Shown here: in pieces, positions 36,172-48,013 of the stretch
How positions within the stretch are numbered: position 1 is the stretch's first letter
Layout: the number at the start of each line of letters is the position of its first letter
NCBI RefSeq assembly: GCF_003945595.2
Contig: NW_024104431.1
Coordinates: 558,001-622,000, forward strand
Source of the DNA: Pipra filicauda
Taxonomy: Eukaryota; Chordata; Aves; Passeriformes; Pipridae
DNA length: 64,000 nucleotides
Reading direction: 5' to 3'
The notes under the pieces: model-generated
Seen by the model: the letters and a program-made list of their open reading frames with translations, nothing else
Databases searched by the model: none
What the model was told of the DNA's origin: nothing
Made by a program: the position numbers and the translations under genes

Positions 36172-36307
36172 CAAGTCTCAGTCTTTGACAAACGCCTTCA
36201 GCTTCACAGAATCCTCCTTCTTCCGGTCATCTGTGAATGAAGACGAAGCAAAAGCTGAAACCATCCGAAACTTGAGGAAATCCTTTGCTAGTCTCTTTTC
36301 TGATTAG
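36172..36307 (+). CDS. SYN2: SYN2 last exon: domain E of synapsin IIa
   Basis: The acceptor ttgtcttgcag is at 36161-36171. Base 36172 completes Asn, then 44 codons run KSQSLTNAFSF to KSFASLFSD and TAG at 36305-36307. This is domain E, the most conserved part of the a-type synapsins, needed for vesicle clustering and release. SSFFRSSVNEDEAKAETIR is the SYN2 version. It is spliced from the domain H exon, so it is used in IIa and not IIb. Confidence 0.96.
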
Positions 36308-37060
36308 CCAGCTTCATCTAAATGCACCCAACATATAGTCTGAAAACTCCGTGAATATTCCATAGGTTTTGTTTTCCCTGTTCCAGTACCCTTCTCTACT
36401 GTGCTAACTGTTGTATTAAGCAATATGTTAAACTTACAGAAAAAAAATAAGTAGCAGGAGGACTTTGATGAGATCCCATCCAGGAACATGTATAAACATC
36501 TGTAAAGAATGAAGGGTTCAATTGCTACCACAGAATGTTGAAGTCTGAGGTCCTTATCCATTGTAATATTGTGGCCTTACTGTGACTGAAGTATATAATC
36601 CTATTTGAGACTCCTTTGTAGAACTGTGTTAATAAAGCATTGAGGAATGGGTTTCTCCTTGCTTTACCCATTCCCAATGCATTGCAATGCATGTGTATTT
36701 TGTGTGTAAATGTTTTGTACTGCAAAAGTATACTCTTGACTTGTTCTTGCCTCCCAGATTTAGGAGGCAATTCACACTGACATTGTCAAGCCACATAAAT
36801 AATGTGAGAAATTGAAGCAGTTTCTTCCTCCTTATACAATCCTTCCATCAGCTGGTTGTAGACTTCTGATGTATTGCTGAGAGTTATCAGTACAATAAAT
36901 GTCATAAATAGAGTGTAAATGTACTACTGTATCTCCATATGTCTATTTAAATTTATTTCCAAACTGTAACCATAACTGGGTTTAGTTGCAAAGAATATGC
37001 ATGATGTTACCCCTATTTTTGTGAACACCTTCTAATAAATGTAAAGTCCCATGCCTGATT
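36308..37060 (+). other. SYN2: Synapsin IIa 3' UTR
   Basis: AT-rich sequence after the stop with three AATAAA signals in sense at 36631-36636, 36894-36899 and 37034-37039. The last has tgtaaagtcccatgcctgat after it and gives a UTR of about 0.75 kb. A further AATAAA is at 37182. Alternative use of these is likely. Confidence 0.7.
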
Positions 37061-40000
37061 TAAAAAAAAAGTCTTCTACAAAGCTTGTTTTAATGTCAAT
37101 ATATATTGTCTATTTTGAGTGATATCAAAGGGGTAGCTTTATGATTATAAAATATTTGGACACAAACCACAGCTGTAAGAAAATAAACTATCACAATTAA
37201 TTCCTTTGTTGAATCAGCATAATAAAAAAAATGTATAAATTCTGGGAATCACATTTACATTTTCTAGTAAGTAGTGTCTTTCAAAAATATTTCACTTGTG
37301 AAAACATAAATGATCCCAGACTTTGAGGTAGTAGCTGCATTTAAAAAAAAAAAAAAATTCTAAATCAACCTGAAGTTCATTAATAATCTCTAGATTATCC
37401 ATTTCCAAAAGATTATTGGGTCTTTTTGCCTATGACACAGTATTCCTTGCCAGGAAACGGTGCTAAAAGGGGAAACAAGAAAAAAATAACTGTAATATTA
37501 ACGTCTGAGGGAGAAAAAGAGCAACACCACAGTAACTTAAAAACCAAATGGGTTTTGTAATGGGTTTGTAGAGACACATCTGTTTGCCTCAGAAATTTTA
37601 GCTCCTGTAGATCTGGTAGTTTATGAAGCCTGGGTAAATCAGAGTCAACCTTTGCTGACATCAGTCCTGTCAGCAGTTTTGGATTCCTTTGGGTGAGGAG
37701 CCTGGCTGGGGCCGGGAGGTTGGCAGTGAAGGATGGAAACTTGGCTGTGCAGTGATGTCAGAGCTGGGTTCGGACACGAGCCTCGAGTGGCTCTGCCTGT
37801 CAGCAGGCTTGGCTTGGCTGAGGACCTGAGCACACATTCCCTGAAAAGCAGGCACGTCCAAATCCCTCACAGCCAACACACTTGGCACCTTTGGGGACTG
37901 ACAGCAAGGCCCGACTCTGTTCCAGAGTTCAACAACCATGCCCAGAACAATGCAGGTGAAGACTAAAAGGAATTTCTGGGTGAGTTTGCACTGCAACATT
38001 GGAAACAGATACAGAGCATTGCCCTCTGTAAGATGGAATCTCAGTCCCCCACCTTTGGAATGACCCTCGGAGGAGCTCTCTTACTCACTGACAATTCTCT
38101 CTTCTTTCAGGATGAATGCACTGTGTACAGAAGCCTGTAGTTTAGTCGATGAATTCTGTGACAAAAACAGAATGCGTTAACAGTTAAGAGTTTATTAGTT
38201 CATATATATCAGCTATACTTTGATTTTTTCAAGCTTTGTCCCCCTCACTGGATTGAAACACCCTCCACTGGGCTGCAATAACAACCTCGAGCACTTACAG
38301 AGCCTTTCATGTCTGAGAGGCACTTTACTTTTAGATTAGAAAGATTAATCAAAGTTGCTAACACAAATTAATTACTGCTACAGAGAAAGCATAGTAATTA
38401 TGCATAGTTTGGCATGTGTCATGATTAGTACATGCCTAGTTTCAGCAATATTTAGTACAATATGAATTACAGGTAGTTCATTAGTCCAGCCCCAGATTTC
38501 GACTTGAGGCAAAGTTTCTCGCTCATATAAAATTCCCTCCCACCTCTTCCTGGGAGAAAACGGGTTTCACTACAGTCTTTGTTTTACCATCTGGAACAAA
38601 AATAAGAAAGAAAGGAAAGAAAAAAGAGAGCAAGATGATGCAATCAAATCTGTATGGTGTATCCTCCCACACAATGTACATAACACATTGCCTCTCCACA
38701 ATGCCAGAACTTCTTTATGCCTCCGAGCGTGCTAAAGCGTGTCGCACACAAGCTGGTGCCTGCTTGTGTTCCTCCTGCAGTGCTTCATGTTTAAGACCTT
38801 TCTAAGCAATCTGTAACACATCTCCAAAATACTAATCTCTGGGAAAAAAAAGAGTTTTTACGAAAAGTCTGTTCAATCTTGGATAGCCCATTTTGTCTTG
38901 CTTCGTTAAAGAGGCTGTACTTTGGCTTCATGTGCAAGCTCTGAACACCCAGTTATCCAGTGGAATGCTGTGTAGGGATGCACAGATGGTAACACAGGAG
39001 TGGCTGTGGTTGCTCATCTCTGTGAACCTCAGCCCAGGAACACGAGGGCTGTACTTCATTTGCACCTTTCCATACAAATGCAGCTTACGATGCCACAGGT
39101 TTCTGTGCATGGCACTCCATCCTTTTTCATTTTTCACTTATAAATCAGAATAGTGTGAAGGCTACAAGAGCTACTAATCAAGTTTAGTCTTGAGATTGAG
39201 ACGGAGCCACTTTCTGACCATTAGGCCTGAAGCTAATTCAAAACACTGAAGCAGATTTCAAGAGATTGTAATTATGGTCAGAGTGACTAATCTAACTTTG
39301 AAACAACCACTAACTCTCCAGTAAAAATTAGTCAAAATAGTACTAAGGTACTTTGTAAACACTGTGTGTGCTTTGCATACTTCCTACTTCACTCAAACAA
39401 AGTCCCTTCTCTGAGCCAGCGCTGGCTCCATGACCAGCTCACGTACAATAAAGCTCCTGTTTGCAGAGCTGAGAAAGTCAGGGCATGTTGTCTGGGCACG
39501 GACAGGGCTGTTGCCACAGTTCGGTTGAACGCTACAAACAAAGTTCCCAGCGAGTTGTCCATCAAGAGCAGCTGCCAGCAAGGAAGCAAGAGGCTGAATA
39601 ACTCCAGCCCAGCTCTCGAGTGCTTTTTTAGGTGTCGTATCTCAGTAGCCCGATCTCCGCCTGTCTCAGGAACCGGGAGAGCCACACGGATGAGATGGGA
39701 TCTGTGGGGACCTGGGCCACACCAGCTGGAGGCTGGGCAGGGTAGATAAAGGTGATCCAAAAAGGGTTGGGACTGAGTTTCCTTTTCTCTCTGGACACTC
39801 AGCTGTCCCATCCTTCAGAACCATCCCAACTTCCAACACAGAGTAAGAGGCAGCTTAATTGGGCTCTGCCTTTGTGCTTCCCCTGGCAAAACAAAGCTGT
39901 TTAGCTACAAACAAAGAGGCATTTGCAAATTTTGATGGCTAGCAGAGTTTATTTTTCCACACCAAAAGTAACTAGGAGTGATTATTCACTCACAGCAATT

Positions 40001-43000
40001 TAAGAAAGCTCACCTAAACCGTCACACGTGCCACTACAGATGAATTTAAATTCTGAAAACCAATACAGGTCTCCAACATGGAAATGCCTTTTATTAGACA
40101 CACATTTCTAAATGAGCACGAATTTTTAAGATGTTTTTTAAATCTTGTATTGAAAGATTCAAAGTGAGCATGTAACATTAGTCATTCATTTTGTAAATGC
40201 ACATTCAGTTATGTAAATATGCAGCCAAATTTCAAAAATCCCATTTTTCTTATTTCCTCTACTTTTTCCTCTTTTCAAGGGAAAATATCCCACATTGATT
40301 TGTTCCTCTGTCATTAAATTATTGCAGCTCAAAAATTAACTCAATATTAAGAACGATAATTAAACTTTTTTAAAAGAGAAAGAATTCAAACAATGTCTAC
40401 AACATCGAGTAACTCCTTTAAATTTAAAATAAGCCAGGAAGAATGACAGAAAGATTATCTCCCTGTTTGACATTAAGATAATCCAGGAGAAACATGTTTG
40501 AGGGTTATTTTCCCTCACAAATAACAATACAAAAAATTAGAAAGAGGATCAATTTAAACAAAACAAATAAAATTAACAGAATTTTTGGCTTTTGCTGGGA
40601 CTGGAGTTTTAACTTCTTTCTAGATGTGGTGTTTAAAAACTGATCCACTTCACATCATTCAACACTGCAGTTTCCCAGTACAGGATGTGTTCCATGGAGA
40701 GGGTCCCTGAATTTACAGCTAAATCTCCATTCCATAAAAGTAATGGATGGTAACAGGTAAAATGGAAGGTAACCTGACAATGGATTTGACTGGGAGCTAA
40801 CTCATTACTCGTGGGTTTTATTAGCATTTTTCTCCTCTCCTATTTCTACTTTCCATGCATGTTCCTGTTTCTCTGACCAGTCCCAATGAGCAAAATTCTA
40901 CTTCAAGGTTTTATAAGCTCTAAGGAGCCATTTTTTATTTAAAGTCAAGATTTTGAGTTTTCATCATTGCCTCGCACTTCCCAACACCACGAAGATAGTG
41001 ACAGTAAGCAGTAAAAAATGGAAGCTGACCGTTCATGTTCTTCCCTCGCTTTCTTAACTAAAAATGAATTTTTGGTAAAAGATTCTGTAGATTTAAAAAG
41101 CACCTACACAGTCAATACAAAAGAACTGTTGTCTCTCCAGATGAGAAAAGAAAGGAGACAAGTAGTGTATGTGGGCTGGTACTTAACACTTTTTTAGTTT
41201 GGGAGCTACTTCTCAGAAGTCTGTTACAAGTGTTTGAGGTGGTGTAAGGACTTAAAATTATACAGCTTTATCTGCTCCACCAGTCACAGAATTTCTGCAG
41301 TGAAGAAACTCTAGATAGTACTTCAGATGCCCGAAACTAAAATTAACAGGAGCTGTGCCTCATTAGTGTGCCATGTTCCCTTTTGAGGTTGTAGCAAAAC
41401 CTAAAGTGTGGATTTCTTTTTCCTATAAGAACAATGAAGATGATCATCCAAAGAACTAACATGGACCATGGATGTTAGATTATTAGTAGTTCTGCCACTA
41501 AGGAAAAGCAAGATAAGCTGATGCTTCTTTTCCACTGCCCCTTAGATATTTCACATAAAATTCTGACATCTCAGTCTCCTGACATTTTGTTTGTGGGAGC
41601 TGGGACTATTAAGCAAAATTTCAGACAATCAGAAAAATATGTTGATGTGAGAGGAGATATTTATTTCTTTCCCACCCACCACAATAAAACCTGAGCATCT
41701 CACAGCCTCACTCCTGCCATGCCTCCTCCCCTGAAGCTGAGTGGGGCAAAGCATCCTTTCACTAAGTGCACAATGCCTTAAGCCAACACCTCACTTGCCA
41801 AGGGTGCTCTAGCTGGAGATCTATTGTACAGATCTCTCCAACTGGTGATTATGTAAATCTTCCAGATGGGCCCTTTAAACAGTAGATTGCTATCCTGATT
41901 CTATCTATCATCACTAAATACTTCATAATTTTGGCTGGTTCAAGCCAAACTGCTGCAGTCTCTGCTTTTTGCACGTTTTTCTTTCTTTGCAACCCATGTT
42001 GACTGTAGTTTCATGAGAATGGGGATATCTTAGGCATGCTTTCCCCATGTACAATTTTTTTATCCTCAGTCATGCACAGCCTGAGCCCACAAACTCCACT
42101 GGCCTCAAGCAGTTAGAAACATAGTGTGCTACGAAAAGGCTACCACTGGAATTTAGTGTGCAAACAAACCTTGCTGCCAGGGTGACACAGGGACTCACAG
42201 TCCACATGTGATCTGTCTCACACAATAGATCCACCAAACAGTTCTCAGTGCCAGGTACTCCAGCTTAAGAAAAAGGAAATGTTCCTTTCCTCCCCTCTCC
42301 TCGTGGGGAAATGGAAATTAGTCACTCCCAATCCACTCACTGAACCAGGACTAATTACTACCTAGAAATGATGGTAAATCCCAGCTGTGCTGGGCTGCAG
42401 TGAACTGTTTGTCTTGGGGACAATTTCAGTATCTTAGCAGCCAGTGCTGGATGCTTCACCTTAAAACTCCTGTGGAACTGGGTAGTTTCCATATAGAACG
42501 GATTCTACCCCTGATATTGTTACTGCACAATCCAAACCAAACATTCATCTTTTAGCACTTGAAAATGGGTGTTGCACCCACTGCGACTCACTGTGAAAAG
42601 GTCTTTTCTCATTGCTTGGTGGAATTGTAACAAATTTGGGTATATGGAGGAGACCTGTAACTGAAAGGCCTCTGCCCCACCTGTTATGGGAAAGTCTCTG
42701 AACTAGGATCAAGGAAGCATTCTTTTTCTTATTTAGATGGTTTTTTGTCTGTTTGCAAGTCATGACTTAATCTATTGAAAAAGCAAAATGGTCGTTTTAA
42801 AAGTACAATGTCTCAATTTCTTCTCCCCTTCACCTGGAAGTGAACTTCAATTTAACATTACACTATAATATATATTCCTTTACTCAGCTTTGTTCTAGGG
42901 TACACTTTTGAAGACATTAGAATTTTTCACACCTTTTTTTTACTAGAAAGGGAAAGCATGTGCATTGACTCTGGGCCACAGAGAGCTGATGTAATTTCAT

Positions 43001-46000
43001 GGCAAGAAGACTCCTGCTGCCCTTAAGAATGTTAGTACAAGTTCTGAACTGACTTACCCTCCTCTGGAATAATTACGCATTCCACTCTGGCACATTTTAT
43101 CATGCAATTCTCCTGCTTTGTAGATTACATGTCTTGAGGAGGTACAAAAGGGAAGAGCAAAGACTGTTTTATTTCTATATATGCATCTAACAAAATTATA
43201 TATACACACACACCTCAAATAGTACTTTTAAATGTAAAATTATGTGAGAATTTACAGACTTATTTAATATGCACATTAAATACAGGCATCCTTTCATGCA
43301 GCAAGGAGATGCAAGCATCTCTTGGGAGGAACACAGCAAGTATGGGGAAAATATATTGTTAAATTATAATTGAACAAGCTGAAACTTGTCAGGTTAAACA
43401 GCCCACCCTCAAACTGCAAAAAGCCAAATTTTGCCCTCAGCAACATCTGAAAAGCAAACTGCCTTCAGTGGATTTCTGTGAATTTAACTGTCTAGAGTCT
43501 CCAGCCACATCAGAATACGTCTCCCTGATCTCAGAGATTAGCAGTCCCCAGCCTAGGAAGTATTTGGATAAGAGACCACTTGGCAATTCCACCCAACATT
43601 AGACGTTAGCACAGTTAGCTGAGAGCTTGGATGTGAGGGCTGTTCACAACATCAGACCTACAGATATAGTAAATCAACCCAGCAGAGGTTTTAGGATGAG
43701 TTCATTAGCCTACCTCTCTGACTATAGCAAAAGCCTAAAATTGGTTAAACCCCCCTTCAAACCCAAACAAACAAAAAAACAAATAAAAGCTGTCCCCACT
43801 CCCACCCTCCAAAAAAAAAAAAACCAACCCAACCAAAACAGACAAACAAGAAAAAAATTAAAAAAAAAACCAAACAACAAAACAAACAAAAAAGGCAAAA
43901 ACCAAACAAACAAGAAAACAAAAAACTAAACTGGAGGCTTAACTGGCCTGAGTTCTCTTTATCAATAGCAGATAATAAAAACTGGTTGAACGAAAAGACT
44001 GAATGCAACTTGAATTCCATCCTGAAAAATGGGAATTAAAATATAACTATGTCCAAGAATGACTACAGAGCAGGTCAGTTTTTAGACTGAAGACATAAAA
44101 ATGGATGTTGCTGGAGTCAGCAGAAGCACACTGGGAAATGGAGCTGCTGGATAAAGTTACTTGGACACTTGTTCTTCAGGACAAAGCCGGGAAGAGGAAT
44201 TTTCCTACAGTAACTCTTTCCAGAGGTGTATTTGGTCCATCTTTTTGAGGTGTAGATATTTCAAATCAACATTTTCTGACCTTCAGTATGTCATGCAAAG
44301 AACTTAGAAGAAGGGGAGCAGGTGCACTGACCAGTTCTGAACTCCAGGTTTAGAAGGAGTTTGGCCTTCCAAACCCATAAAGGACTCGGTGTTTCATTCA
44401 GAACACTCCTGAAACATTAATTTCACTATTAAAACTTTCTACCCTGGTCAACAAAACACAGACCATTCCACACTAAAAATTTCTGAGGACTGGTCAGTCA
44501 TACTGAGCTGCAAAGTACCTGTGTTCCTCTGGGATGTGGGGTGAGACACAGGCGATTTGTATGGAAAATCTACACTCAAAAAGGTTGGAAAAAGGCCCAC
44601 AGATGTTTTCAATTTCCATCTAGTTCTGAAATTCAGATAAACCAACAAGTCAATAGCAGAGGGGACAACTTGGACTCCTGCTCCTACCTGTGTATCTGAA
44701 CTGCTGTGTTTATAACTCACAATCCTTCCCACTCCCCACACACAGGTTCTCCTCATTTGTTTCTTGCTTCCTGATCAAACCAAAACTCAGGTTTCTATGA
44801 ATGGTCAGATTTATGATGGGGTGTGGGAAGAGAGGAATATATAGGGGCAACACAGAGATCATAGTCACAAAATATGGATAGTTACAAAATACTAATAATT
44901 ATTTTTGTGCTTTTTCTCCCCATTAACACACTAAAGACCTCATTGTGATACACATTTTAAAAAACCCAAAATTTACATTAAACTGGAAAATAGTGTGTTA
45001 AGTTGCTAAACAGTAGTGATGGGTTTTGTGCTCTCTCACACATATGGCTACCTGAGAATGTGTAGCAAGTTCAAGCTTGAAATGAACTTTTTTTAAGCAA
45101 CAAGTACATAACACTAAACATGATTTAATAATGGAAAGACTGGCACAGCCTTAAAGGAATATCATCAAGTAGGCAAGGTATGCTTGTGACTTATTATAAA
45201 ACAGTTAAATCGAGTCGGAAGCATAATCCAGATTCTTTACATAATTATGGCAGACGGGTGTGGAAGAAGGAGGATCAATTTTTTTTTAAACTGGAGAGCT
45301 TCTAACAGTAAAACAAGCAATACACTGATCTCATTTCTCTCAACTCTCTTGAAAATACCTGTAAGCTTTTCATTTACATTAGTCAACTTAAATGCCAGTT
45401 TAACATTTTGCTAACATTGAGCTTATTCTTTTAATGCAGAGGTCAGTACAATTTTTATCACAATTATTACCAGGTCAAGCTTAACATTCTTCGGACAGTT
45501 TTGTCTCTCCTGAATCAAGCTGATCACAAAGTAAATGAAACAACATTGCTGGTCCTCATTCCATTGGTAACAAAACATTATTAACTTAGTCACAAAGAGA
45601 AATTTCTTAATTAAAATGATACAATCTGATGTTATGTACCAAATCAGAAAAGTGACTGAAAATGGAGAATTTGTTGTTTTACACTCAAAGTTTAAATAAT
45701 TTCTGCTACAATTAAAAATAGATAATTTTGTGCTGTTTGCCACAATAAAGACTTTCAACTAGTGTTGAAAGTCGACATGCACATCAAAATATTAGGATAG
45801 TGTTCCGTTCTTAGAAGTGCTTTTGCCCTGAATTTCTATGCACAAGTCACCTTAGAGTTCCATGGTAAGAGACAGAAATTTCCTTAGATATCTGTCATTC
45901 AAATTTTAAACCTTCATTCTTAGAGATTGGGATTAGAAAACAAGAATGTGATTTGTACACGCTGGGTTAGGTCTGAGGAATCGGGAGTCCTTCAGCAAAG

Positions 46001-47481
46001 CTATTGAAACAAGAGGTGTGTCTGTGATTACCCAGAGATCTTCCGGTGATAAAAGGAGAATTGCATCAGCTTTTGGCTGGGGTGTCCGGGTGACTCAGCA
46101 ATCCAGAGGAATGTGTTTCCATTTGCTTTCCGGTTGGAAGATGGGAAACCTTCACTGACACTTTCTCTTAAAAAGACACAAAACAGGCAAAATGGGCACG
46201 TTTCACTTCTCAGCAACAGGTTGCAGGTGTTGAGCCCCATGATCCCACTGATCCCATCACAATTCCTGTGCTTTCTCTGCAGCAGCACCAAGAAATTTGT
46301 TTCCAGGGCTCAGCAGCTGTTCCCCTGTGAGTTACCAGCTCATTGCTGCAAGTTAGTACAACACACAGCACAGGAAATTCTAATTTGGAATTAAAATTTA
46401 ATTGTGAGAGCAAACATTCCTGGTAATTCTGATGACTAATTAGCTTTTTTTTTTTTTAATTATTATTTTGGCCTTCCAAACCAGAATTTTCTCCATTCTG
46501 TAGAATTCCAAAGAGAAAAGTAGAACATTTCAGGAAATTCTCATTAATCGGGACTCTCTATTTTGGGTACTACACCAAAGTACCGTGGTTATCAAATTTG
46601 ACTACATAAAATATGTTTTTCTTGACATCCTCTCATATTGCCATTAGTCAGAGATGGAATACTGAATTATACTGACCATTGGGTGGACCCAGCTGGACAG
46701 TTCTTGGGGTCTTTCTCTTCTTCCCCCTAAGCAAGGAGTTTGCACCTGTTACTTTAAGTTTGAGTTAAAGTTACTGTGGCAGGGTTGCCAGAATTTCCTC
46801 TGAAACAGGATTGTAGCCGTGCCAGTTACTTGTGGAAGGTGAATGGTTCTGTTTCTTTCCTCACCAGAAAGACTTGTGAAAACTGAGTGAACCCACCTGG
46901 ATATTTGTATTAAGTCTTCACAGAATCAACCAGTTTGTATGGGAAATAGTAGATTCAGGAACATTTATAGTTGTTTTTGGAGACTGCTGTTGTTTGGTCT
47001 GTCACTGAGTACCAGAGTCAACATCCAACTGCAGGTAGTTCATACCTGCACCTTTATCTACGTTTCTGTCTCACCACTCAGCATCAGCTCAGCTTGGCAC
47101 CTCTGCTCTCAGAACTGCAGCCCCCTCTGACTAAAACTGAGCCCATCATACCCTACTTTCCATTCTGTCCCTGCTTTCTAATGTTTAAATCACTTCCTTG
47201 ACCACTGGCAGGAAGCAATAACAGTCTGTGCATACTTCAACAATATATCACCAGACCTTAGCTAAATTTCATCATCACAGAGTGATAGACCAGACATTTC
47301 CTTTGGGCTGTGTAATGTTTAAACAGTGGTCCTCAAGAACTGGAAAAAACTAAAAGCTACATTTCCAGTTAGCCTTGTTCTTAGAACAGGACTCTGAAAA
47401 CTCCTGAACAATTACAAACATATGGGAATAAAATTGACACAGACAAGGAAAAAAGCATTCATTTAAACCAATCAATCATTG
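37061..47481. other. Intergenic sequence downstream of SYN2
   Basis: I see no gene. The stretch is AT-rich with a GC-richer block at about 39380-39850 that I cannot assign, and a low-complexity A/C tract at 43760-43926. None of the ORFs here has a recognisable domain. In mammals PPARG lies downstream of SYN2, but no PPARG coding sequence is visible. Confidence 0.5.
43760..43926 (+). repeat. A/C-rich low-complexity tract
   Basis: About 170 bp composed almost only of A and C (aaacaaac, aaaccaac type), which produces artificial Lys/Asn/Pro-rich and Phe/Leu-rich ORFs on the two strands. Confidence 0.9.
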
Positions 47482-47694
47482 TCACATATTGTACCCTGTT
47501 CCAGAAAGTCTGTTCATTCTCCCAAAATAAGAACTTGCATATTCTAGGTCATATTCGTGAAGTTTAGGAGGAACTTTAAAACAATTTTTGAAGTCTGCCG
47601 TTTCCTTTGCTTCGAGTTCAGTGAGTCTGAAAAAGGCGATGAAATAATGATGAAGTCGAGAGTAACTTTCATGCCCAGTTTGCACAATATACTT
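47482..47694 (-). other. Unassigned candidate terminal exon (-)
   Basis: On the minus strand a tttttcag acceptor-like site (AG at 47696-47695) is followed by 71 in-frame codons (KYIVQTGHES...GYNM) ending in TGA at 47484-47482. Several CpG-containing codons are retained although CpG is rare nearby. I recognise no family, no AATAAA is close downstream, and chance ORFs of this length are common in AT-rich DNA. Confidence 0.15.
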
Positions 47695-47934
47695 CTGAAA
47701 AATTCATCATCTAATCTAGAAAACTATCTTAATGCCAGCTGTGGTTTTCAGCAACATGCCCTTTTGAATCAGCATCCAAAGTGATTTAACAGCACAACTG
47801 ATCAAAACCCAAAGTCACTGAGCTTCTGACACACACACAAAAGACCAAATGGTTTTCTGCTTATTTAGCTGATCTTTCTGCACCAACGTTGAAAGTTGTT
47901 TTACAATAATTTAATTAATTTATCACTTTTGTAG

Positions 47935-48013
47935 GAGTCGGTCACTTTTTTGGAACAGAGCGGGCTTTGGACTGTTTTCTCTCTGAAATATTGGCATCCA
48001 ATCTGCTGCTAAG
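47935..48013 (+). other. Unassigned candidate internal exon (+), 79 nt
   Basis: A well-formed acceptor (tttatcacttttgtag, AG at 47933-47934) precedes 79 nt ending AAG, followed by gtaagc, a good donor. One frame is open throughout (VGHFFGTERALDCFLSEILA...). CpG content is above the local level. It could be an untranslated or coding exon of a transcript between SYN2 and the next gene, such as a 5' exon of PPARG (inference), or a chance pair of sites. Confidence 0.3.

Noticed and set aside
1..37060. TIMP4 nested in a SYN2 intron
   Set aside because: In mammals it lies in a more upstream SYN2 intron; no cysteine-rich TIMP exon is visible in the introns here.
38080..38180. Strong acceptor-like tract (tctctcttctttcag) after SYN2
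   Set aside because: No open frame of note, no donor that fits and no polyadenylation signal nearby.
39380..39850. Possible solo LTR in a GC-richer block
   Set aside because: It has an AATAAA and a palindrome but no TG/CA ends, polypurine tract or known LTR start that I can identify.
43627..44020. Lys/Asn/Pro-rich ORF (+) and Phe/Leu-rich ORF (-)
   Set aside because: Both come from the A/C low-complexity tract at 43760-43926.
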